Shown here in pieces: positions 50,350 to 58,099 of a stretch of DNA of 64,000 nt (positions are counted from its first letter, which is position 1; every line of letters starts with the position of its first letter). The stretch is taken from assembly GCF_001949145.1 (NCBI RefSeq), contig NW_019091366.1, forward strand, positions 2,729,102-2,793,101, given 5' to 3'. The notes beneath the pieces are model-generated. The model did no database searches and was not told the DNA's origin. It saw only the letters and a list, made by a program, of their open reading frames with translations. The position numbers were made by a program, and so were the translations under genes. This DNA is from Acanthaster planci. Its lineage: Eukaryota; Echinodermata; Asteroidea; Valvatida; Acanthasteridae.

Positions 50350-53300
50350 CTACAAAAAGAGGTCAAACCACAAATATATAATGTAAAATTTAAAGCCGAA
50401 CTTCAGTTCTCCCATGTTCCATTTTAGATCTAATGGACCTTAGATATGTTAGGCTTTTATTTTATGCACTTTCACACCAACACTTAAACTTCACTATATC
50501 TATGATCAAATTAGACAGAAATGAGAGGTTGTTCACTGTCCAACTCATATGTTGACTTAGGTGTACAGTACATACCAATACAGCCCCTATGTTCCTTGTC
50601 TGTGTGTCGTTGTAGGACTCTTATTTCATCTTATATGGATCATTCTAAAGAAAGCACATGGATTAGCAAACTAACCTTCAACAACGGTGAGAGTAGCATT
50701 CTTGGAGGAAATGCCCAACAGGTTACCAGCAACGCATCTGTAAACCCCTGCATCAACAAATGCTACATTATGAATAGTAGTAATGCTGGAATAAACTGTG
50801 CGGAGTCCAGACCGGTAAGTTTTCTGTGACATGAAAAGATAAAAGCAAAATCAGATTATCTCTGAAAACCAAAAGGCTCATACACAGAGAAAGGTCACTG
50901 GTGGTTGTGATAGGTCTATGTTGGGTCATCTTGTAAAAAGTAAACAAGTGGAATATAAACATCCAAATTATAATTTTCACTCTAAATAATCAATCCTATG
51001 CAGCTGAATGACTGTAATATTTCTAACCTGTCTTTTCTTCCAAATTTACAAAGTGCACCTATCATGATGTCTTCTCGTCAACATGACATTACACCAAACA
51101 AAGCTAAGTCAAAAATAAAGTCACTGAAACACACATGTACACCATTAAAAAATTCTTACATTTATGATGGTGTGTCTGTTAGGGAAGGCTTGCTCCATTG
51201 TAAGGTATTCTTCACAATTTGTAAGCAATATAATTTTTGGTGATGTGTCACTTGTGACGTTGCATTCAAATGAAACATTTCTCCCAACAATTGCCAGTTT
51301 GTTGTTAAAGTCGAGGATGGAAGGACGAGTCAAAAGCACACCTAAAATAAAAGAAGCCACAAAACAAAGTGTGACAGACATTAATTACATGGTGAACAGA
51401 GACAAAATCCACTAAGCATTTAAGCAGGATATTGATTTACAAGTTTGACTGACAGTTTCGGTACAGTGATACTTGAAATTACAGTGTTTGAGATGGGTCC
51501 ACTAAGATTCTGAATATCGCAAAAGTGTCAATGGTATCTGGTTGATCAGTATTGGGCAGTAAAGTAACAAGCTGGGAAGTCGCATTTTGAAAGGCAGCAA
51601 AAATGTGATGCCTGAGTAAACAAATGAATATCAAAGAACTAAGATAAAAATTAAGCTGACAATACCACTGCCCCGTTAAAGATTATCCCAACAATGGCAT
51701 TAGAAAAGGGAAAACTACAGTCAAGATTAAAACAGCTGTGACGTTGGTACCTTTTGTTGAGTACTGCATAAGAGGAGCAGAGATCTAACACCAGAGAATT
51801 ATGAAAGGGTTGTGTAGCACTGTGATCAGAATATTGACAAGCATGTATTTATTAGTGCTCTCAATTTATCTTATTGCCGAGCTTTCGGAAACTGTGAATA
51901 TATGTCAGGGTAAGCAGATTCAGTTCTGAATGAACGCAGAAAGATCCACGTTCATTCCACCTGGACACAGTGTTCCAAGTTGAAGATGACGCACTGCTCC
52001 AGTTCCTTATGCTGTAAATCGGATGACGCTTTCGCGGGATACAGATGCTTACATCACATAGAGTATGCGGCAGCGCGGAAAAGTGCTGCATGACAGTGAG
52101 ACCAGGTGTTTATTGGCACACACTGCGCAAGTGTTCCGTGATACAGAAAAATCTCGATAAGTTGAAGCCTGTTAAGTCGAAACTCCGTTTACCTTGATGT
52201 CTTTCTGTATTCCCGACAAAAGAATAGGCCTTTATGTACAATAAACTATCCGTAACTTGAAACGTCAATACCACTAAAGCCGCTTATCTCGAAGTTTTGG
52301 TAGGCCAATAAAAAAAAACCCACTGAAGAATGATGAATAAAAAGTGATGAAAGAACGCTTGCCTTCATTATGAGTCATTACTGTCACGTGCACAGCTTTT
52401 CTTTGATGAGCTGAGCATATTCACACGGGCTGCCATTGTCACGCTGACAAGCAATGGGTGGGCATCAACCGCAACCGTAAAGGCCGTGTCTGACACAGGC
52501 TTTCAGAGCTACGGCTAGGTCTACTGTCTGCACGTCTCCATGCATTTCCAATGGAGTGAATACCAAGACCTAGCTCTAGACAAGAGATTCGGATGCAGCC
52601 TAAATCAGGCACGAATGATGCACCCTCAAGCGCCTTGTACATGTATCACGTGACACAGCACGGAAACCCTGACCGACTGGCCCACGCGCTGCGTTATGCA
52701 GTAACAGCCCGATCAATTCTCAAGACGTAGACACAGGTACCGGTACATAACTTCATTGGTTTATTGTTTATTAATGTACCACATAAAAACATGTTTAATG
52801 ATGATGTTTGAGGAAATCTTGCACAGTAGGGATAGCCTAAAATCCACTTCGTATTCGACTCAGCTTGCAGGCCAACTGCTGTAAGCCAGTAAGGTTACAT
52901 GTGCACTGAAGCATGTAACTTTCGATAACTTGAACGTCGGATAACTCAAACTTTTCGTCCATTCCCCTGAGCTTCGACTTATCGAAATTTTACTGTACTT
53001 GGTCTCTCCAAGTACCAGCAACATATTTAATGCTCTCAAAGGTCAGTATCAGCCAAGAACACCTCAATGTAAAAAGATGAAACATTTCCATCACTCACCA
53101 CTCCTTTCAGTGACCTCTAATGTAAAGCTGATTTCTATGACTCCAAAGTCATTACTTCCTTGGCATCTGTACCTTCCACGGTCTTCTCCCTCAAGGTTGC
53201 TGATGGTCAGTGTTGTTTGTTTAACCGTTGTCCTCCCAACTGTCTCTAGCAGATGGTCATCTTCATCATACCATTGGATATGTGGCTTTGGGTTGCCATC

Positions 53301-53822
53301 CAGAAGACATCTGAATTTAGCAGTGTCTCCTGCCATCTTGTAAAGATGAGTGTCTGTTTCTCTCTTGATGTATGGCGCTTCTGTGAGACAAGTAAAGTTG
53401 GTTAGTGGTTAATTTTAACAATCATATGTCACAAGCTACTGACTTAAATATTGATTTCAGTAAATAACAATTTACACGTCTCCAATGCAAATATTCAATC
53501 ATGAGTGACTGATTGGCTGTGGAGCATGTCATGGCTTGCTGTTTCCATCACAAAATAACTTTTCAGCTCGTTAGCTTTGTCTGGTAAATTTGGTTGTGAA
53601 GCAGGCACAACATCTTCATTTGTTCAGCAGGATGCCATGGATTTGACGTCCCACCCTTACAGAAAAACCATTTCTGAAAAGCTCTCATATAATGCTTAAC
53701 GAATACCATTCAGGCAACAATACATTGGTGAAAGGGAAACTTCAAATACCGAAGATTTCTTGGGCCTCCAATCCTATGAGCATGCTAAAGAAGCACATGA
53801 TGAAGACACAGCTTGAGACCAT
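50240..53822 (-). CDS. Secreted two-Ig FGF receptor-like protein without membrane span or kinase (264 aa)
   Basis: Five exons join in frame on the - strand: 53822-53750, 53380-53099, 51341-51160, 50823-50676 and 50349-50240. The protein has a signal peptide (1-20, core VFIMCFFSMLIGL, cleavage after LEA), an FGFR D2 domain (25-118: APY start, KFRC at Cys49, GNPKPHIQW with Trp61, D-R-G-R-Y-R-C at Cys97, ending LEVTERS) and an FGFR D3 domain (120-228: Cys145, DAGVYRCVAGN at Cys209, LGIS, ending ATLTVVE). A 35-residue tail and a stop follow. APY, VTERS, AGN-x-x-GIS and LTV are FGFR hallmarks. The D3 split (182 nt, phase 1 to 0, then 148 nt, phase 0 to 1) reproduces the IIIa and IIIb/c layout of vertebrate FGFRs (191 nt, then 148 or 145 nt). 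It therefore looks like an FGFR paralogue reduced to its ligand-binding part. Inference: a secreted FGF-binding decoy. D1, acid box, membrane span and kinase are absent. Oddities: D3 lacks the core Trp (Leu157) and has extra Cys161 and Cys261. The last exon is the weakest part of the model. Confidence 0.75.
50350..50675 (-). other. Secreted FGFR-like intron 4
   Basis: A 326-bp AT-rich intron ending in a pyrimidine-rich tract and TTTTTGTAG. Nothing else is seen. Confidence 0.55.
50676..50823 (-). CDS. Secreted FGFR-like exon: second half of D3 (IIIb/c equivalent)
   Basis: A 148-nt exon, phase 0 in and phase 1 out, between the acceptor CATGTCACAG and the donor GTTAGT. It encodes residues 180-228 with the motif HNVAFVDAGVYRCVAGNLLG and the ending ATLTVVE, directly comparable with the DAGEYTCLAGNSIG...LTVL of FGFR IIIc exons. 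Its length equals the vertebrate IIIb exon. Confidence 0.88.
50824..51159 (-). other. Secreted FGFR-like intron 3
   Basis: A 336-bp intron between the two halves of D3. I see no second IIIb/c-type exon in it. Confidence 0.6.
51160..51341 (-). CDS. Secreted FGFR-like exon: first half of D3 (IIIa equivalent)
   Basis: A 182-nt exon, phase 1 in and phase 0 out, between the acceptor TTTTATTTTAG and the donor GTAAGA. It encodes residues 119-179, including VGRNVSFEC (Cys145) and the VTSD turn seen in FGFR as VYSD. The Trp that follows in FGFRs is replaced by Leu157, and a new Cys (161) lies nearby. Confidence 0.8.
51342..53098 (-). other. Secreted FGFR-like intron 2 with an inserted DNA transposon
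   Basis: A 1.76-kb intron. About half is a TA-flanked terminal-inverted-repeat element at 52,144-52,995. The rest is AT-rich, with a CpG-richer patch at about 51,880-52,130. Confidence 0.7.
52144..52995. mobile_element. Non-autonomous Tigger/pogo-like TIR DNA transposon
   Basis: The left end reads CAGAAAAATCTCGATAAGTT and the right end, on the other strand, CAGTAAAATTTCGATAAGTC. Both continue with similar sequence and both are flanked by TA. The CAGT...TCGATAA..CGAA form is typical of pogo/Tigger-type Tc1-mariner termini with TA target duplication. At 852 bp, with no transposase frame, it is a non-autonomous copy. It is CpG-richer than the host intron. Confidence 0.7.
53099..53380 (-). CDS. 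Secreted FGFR-like exon: Ig domain D2
   Basis: A 282-nt phase 1-1 exon between the acceptor TTGTCTCACAG and the donor GTGAGT. It encodes EAPYIK at the start, KFRC (Cys49), IQWYDE (Trp61), the LTISNLEGEDRGRYRC motif (Cys97), NDFG and LEVTERS. It matches D2 of classical FGFRs, though vertebrate FGFRs split D2 over two exons and here it is one. The basic heparin-binding cluster of FGFR D2 is diluted (RETDTHLYK). Confidence 0.9.
53381..53749 (-). other. Secreted FGFR-like intron 1
   Basis: A 369-bp intron. Nothing notable is seen. Confidence 0.6.
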
Positions 53823-53843
53823 TGTGAAAATTATCGGTAACAC
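53750..53843 (-). CDS. Secreted FGFR-like exon with start codon and signal peptide
   Basis: The exon follows the acceptor CTTTGTTTACAG and ends ATC TTC G before a weak donor (GTATTT), leaving phase 1. The ATG at 53822-53820 has A at -3 and G at +4. It encodes 24 residues with a hydrophobic core, a typical signal peptide. The 21 nt before the ATG are open in the same frame, so a more upstream start cannot be excluded. A 5' non-coding exon must lie further right. Confidence 0.7.
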
Positions 53844-55130
53844 CTGTAAACAAAGCAGATAGAACATACAGTGTAATTTGACCTTGATAAATGGATTCAA
53901 CAAGGATGGATTCACTCAGTTTGTTTTTAAATTCTTGTCAGCTGCTGGCATTAGGTAAATTGTATGAGCAGTAAAACTTAGTCACCCAGCATCCTTAACC
54001 ATGGCAAAGCTATAACTTTGCGTAAGAAGTAAGCGTATAATCTAAAACTTTTACATGTTCAAAGCACCTGCAACGGAACGATTTCAAAGTATGGGGGCCA
54101 GTTGTTAGACCATCAGGCATCAGCCATTAATAGGTTGATCCTTTGGTTTCCACCCAAGTAAACAACCTGCAAAAAGGGGACGGCCAAACCTGCTACTGGT
54201 TCAAATTCAGCTTAACGTGTATCAGTGAAAATCACACTGTCAGAAGAAAGATTGGCTAGAAACTTATTAAGTCTGAGGGAATGATTTAAAAACATGTCAT
54301 CACTGATTTGACAACAATTTGAGCTAATGAATAATCCCGAAGGAAAAGTGGATGTTTCACTCACCCGGCGAAATCAACTGTTCTTTCAGCTCATTCCATA
54401 TACAGAGACACCTGTAGGAGTTATCTGCCAATCTGAAAATGCTGAGAACTTGAGGGAAAACACTTCTAGTATGGAATTTTATCAAATAAAACAGACAAGG
54501 GGTTGGGGAAGGGTATATTTACAAGTCCACATTATGAACCTATTTAACTTTGAAGGGCAAACAGAAATGGAACTGAAAGATTGATAACTCTAACATTAAA
54601 GAGAAGTTGGCTTCACATATAAAAGCATTTCAAATTTTAAATCAACCCAAAGTTGTAAACAAATGATTGAAAAAATCAAATCTGTTTTTGAATGAAGTAA
54701 ATTCTCACAACAAATGCAAGAGGCTTCAAAGAAATTGGACAATATCTGCTGCTTACATTTTACACTGGAACACTCTTGGTGAGTTTTCAAAACATCAAGT
54801 CTGGGATAACTTTAACCACAAATTTTGGAGAACTATTTTCCATAAAAAAGAGTCAAAGTCTCCACAGGGATGTTCAGATTCCAACAACCAATACCAGGTC
54901 TTTATCAGTCAAAATACACACAAATGTATAGCAGATTTTGAACTTCTGCTAAAGTTGAAATATTCCCAACAAACATTAACCACATGCTGCCGGGTTGAAT
55001 TTCAAGATTTTCTGTTTTCAAAAATCTTCAAAAATTCATCATTTCAATTAATGAACATTTACACCCACATGAATTACTGTCTGGTGGCCACTGTAGCCTG
55101 ACAGACAAAATCTATTGACGCCCAAGTATT

Positions 55131-55604
55131 TCAGCCAGGCCTGCAGCCTTGTAAAAAGAGCCCAGATTGTGCGGTGTTATATAACTTTCTTTTGTTCATG
55201 AACCTGGCACAGAGCGCTGCTGGCCTCTTTTCAACAGGGGCCAGATTAGCATGCAGCGGTGCTGTGTGGCTCATCACTGCAGTGCTGGAGCGCTTTTGTA
55301 CCCAGTGGTAATCCACTCGCAATAGACACCCAAAACCGTGGTACACTGTTTCAAAACAAGACTGGATTATCTCCACTATTGAGAGTGGAAAAATGTTGGT
55401 AATGCCCAGCAGCTCAGTCTTTCGTGCCAAGCACGGTCTTTTGTTATAAGGCCCAGCTCTTTTGTCCCAGTTTCGGGCTCCTCGGCTTCGTGTATTAAGC
55501 CTATGTGCTCGAAAACAGGTCCCCCGGCAGCAAGTGGTTAAAACCCCTGCCAAAATGCCGACAAAGACTGAGCAATAAACCAAGTGCATAACTCTTTCAT
55601 GCAT
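55131..55604 (-). other. Unassigned 157-codon open frame in a high-complexity patch
   Basis: An ATG-initiated frame stays open for 157 codons on the - strand, in DNA richer in GC than its surroundings. It begins MHERVMHLVYCSVFVGILAG, which looks hydrophobic like a signal sequence, but the remainder matches no family I recognise. It lies 1.3 kb upstream of the first identified exon of the secreted receptor and on the same strand, so it could be a 5' exon, a promoter-proximal regulatory block or chance. A palindromic TATA-like GTTATATAAC is at 55,176-55,185. Confidence 0.25.
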
Positions 55605-55817
55605 CGCATATGTTTATTGTTTCCAGCAACCTTACACAATTTAAAACACTGCATTGATGGAAATAACAGAAAATTCTACTTGTTTGGAAAAACATATTTT
55701 CTTGTTTATCAATTCAATGAATGTATGTGTCTGAATTCTACACAGCAACGTGTAATGAGGTTTGATCAAAGATTTCAGACTCAAAGAACTATTACTAGAG
55801 CTTACCAAAGTGAATAG

Positions 55818-56061
55818 GTCACACGCACAATTAGTGTGTAAAAGCCATTAGCGTGAGAACCAGCGCATGAACCAACGCGGGCGTACTCCATTCGTTTGCA
55901 CTACACTTCTGGTTCACAGTGACATCACACTTCAGTACGTCACATGTACAATTAGTGTGTAAAAGGCATTAGCGCGAGAACCAGCGCATGAACCAACACG
56001 CGCGCGTTCTCCATTCGTTTGCACTGCACTTCTGGTTCACAGTGATGTCAAACTTCGGTAC
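55818..56061. repeat. Two-copy tandem duplication, 121-bp unit
   Basis: Copy 1 (from 55,818) and copy 2 (from 55,939) both read through ACAATTAGTGTGTAAAA, GAACCAGCGCATGAACCAAC, TCCATTCGTTTGCACT and TTCTGGTTCACAGTGA, with scattered differences. The unit is CpG-rich, and the differences are often CG against TG/CA changes. The duplication is upstream of the secreted receptor. Confidence 0.85.
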
Positions 56062-56347
56062 TCTATTACTCATTGTCTCATTTGCATTGAAAATTTGAAA
56101 AAGAAATATCAATTACTTATTAAGATATCAACCAAAGTAATTTGAAGCTTTAATTGATTAAAAAGTGCTTAACCCTTCCAGTGAATCAAAAGTAAACATC
56201 GATCCACAAAAATGCAAAAGACTCTACAAGCATTGACCTTTTGAAGATCATTTTTGTGAAATGACATAAACATCCAAAAATTGAAAGAATCATTTTTTTA
56301 TAATAAAGAAAGGCAGCCCTTCTTTAATACAGCACCCAAGTGCCCAA

Positions 56348-56353
56348 TTTATT
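56348..56353 (-). terminator. stard7: Candidate poly(A) signal AATAAA of STARD7
   Basis: A canonical hexamer on the - strand 1.6 kb after the STARD7 stop. If used, the foldback element at 56,921-57,146 would be part of the STARD7 3' UTR. Confidence 0.25.
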
Positions 56354-56920
56354 AAACCTGTCTTATGCAGACTTGTCCTGGAGAACAAAATTTAATTATT
56401 TTACATGTTTTCAGGACATGAAATGCATCACATTTAGTGCAAGCTTCCATTGAATAGTTAGGCATTAACTTGTCCATAATGTAGCTGAATGATAAAAACA
56501 ATACAAATAAAAGAATCGACATGAAGTGGATCTGGGAATATCCATGACAAATCATGAATGCTACATGAAATAGTACTAGCCTTAGTTTGCACGTTGTACA
56601 TGTATAGACATCGGTATCAAACCTATTACATGAACGTGTCTCTTCACGTTTCGATGAATGTTTCGAAGTATCAACCCTGTTATGCCATTCTGTATAGGGG
56701 GAGCAAAAATGGAAGGAAGTTTTTCTCAGGAAATTTTAAATAAACCCAGCGAATTTCCTATTCTCTTATGAGGGGTTATGGTTTAAATGGTGCATACATG
56801 AACATATAATACACATATTTTTACTCTGAAAAATTGTTTATCAACCAATCAGACAAGAACTATTAATACCAAAGTAACTCATTGTGTAATTTCCTGGGAA
56901 GTGTGTTTAAAGTTAACTGT

Positions 56921-57146
56921 TGAAGTAAACTAGATAGGTTTGTGGTAGCACCATGGATATATCTTTCTTTTGAGTATGTGGGGTTCTGAAAAGAACCGGT
57001 GGTACTCAACGTTTCGGACAGTATGCTTTGTCCGAGCATACTTTCGCGAAACGCTGAGTACATGTACCACTGGTTCTTTTCAGAACCCCACATACTCAAA
57101 AAAGAGATATATCCATGGTGCTACTGCAAACCTATCTAGTTTACTT
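56921..57146. repeat. Foldback (inverted-repeat) element, about 225 bp
   Basis: Two arms of about 95-105 bp (56,922-57,017 and 57,043-57,146) are inverted copies with few mismatches. Both carry AGTAAACTAGATAGGTTTG, GTAGCACCATGGATATATC, GAGTATGTGGGGTTCTGAAA and AAGAACC(G/A)GTGGTAC. A short spacer of about 25 bp separates them. This is the form of a MITE-like or foldback element, and RNA from it would make a long hairpin. Confidence 0.85.
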
Positions 57147-57944
57147 GCTACCTCCACCATGAAAAGCTGTCAATCTCAGCTTAACCATTCAACCAAGAGG
57201 TCTGTATTCTTGTAGGCTTCTACTGCAACTAATCACTGATATTGGTCCACTCACTGCAAACCAATCCGTGCTTCTGTGATGTTGATCTCTGGTTGCAAGA
57301 CCATAAAAGCTCCTCTGCCATTCCTGCATGAACATGTACTATATTGAACGGTGGATTCTTGAATGAGCCTTGTTGTCACTGTGTCTCTAACTCAGATTGA
57401 TTCCAGAGGACTGACCGAGATTCTATCGTCCTCTATGTTATCATTCAGTAACTCCTTCATGTTGGTTCTCCAGGGAAATGAAAATAGCGCCATCTTCAGT
57501 TTCATGCAGTTTAAACAGCATCCAGGGTTTGATCTTTGTATGGCTCATTAGGGTCCACTCATATTGCAACAGGGGGACATGTTAGACAATGGATGATTGA
57601 CAGAGGTTTTTACCAGCCTTCTACTCACCAGATTACAAAGTACAGCATGACTTGGCACACAATGTAGTGATATCAGGATGGCAAGACAGTGAACTTTTCA
57701 TATGAAATACAGAGCATCATCCAAAAAATCGACTGATTACAGCCTCAAAGAGAAGCTCTTGGCACATTTTGTAAGGTTGACAAGGCTTCAAGGTGAGCCC
57801 TTCAACTCATAACTTCTTTGCTAAAATCCAGTACACATCACACCTGCCTATCTAACCCCCAATTGTGTTTCAAAACAACTTACTTTGAGGCGTTTGGGGT
57901 CTCAATTATTCTGTATACAGAACCTTTGATGTTGATGGCATCCT

Positions 57945-58099
57945 TCACATAGAATACTGGCCTGGTGAGGGTTGACCAAAACGTTGATTCTCAGACACAA
58001 TTGATGAACTAGTAAGGTCTCTTATCATTGCTTGAGGAGTGTTGTAGCTGTCATATTGCTTAGCAGCTTGATGAAGCTTCTCAAGGAAGTCAGGCATAC
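57945..58099 (-). CDS. stard7: STARD7 coding exon 6
   Basis: The exon begins after a C-run acceptor (CCCCCAG), completes the Gly codon and encodes MPDFLEKLHQAAKQY, then a variable Ser/Gln-rich end to the TGA at 57947-57945. MPDFLEKLH is identical to the end of the human START domain. Confidence 0.93.

Larger units (their letters stand above)
53844..57944. other. Region between STARD7 and the secreted FGFR-like gene
   Basis: It should hold the STARD7 3' UTR on the right and the promoter and 5' exon(s) of the secreted receptor on the left; neither edge can be fixed. It contains a high-complexity open stretch at 55,131-55,604, a two-copy 121-bp tandem duplication at 55,818-56,061 and a foldback element at 56,921-57,146. 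The rest is AT-rich and unremarkable. Confidence 0.55.

Noticed and set aside
52999-53343. 114-codon open frame on the + strand
   Set aside because: It is the antisense shadow of the D2 exon of the secreted receptor.
56863-57215. Similar open frames on + and - strands
   Set aside because: They are the same inverted-repeat arm read in both directions, not genes.
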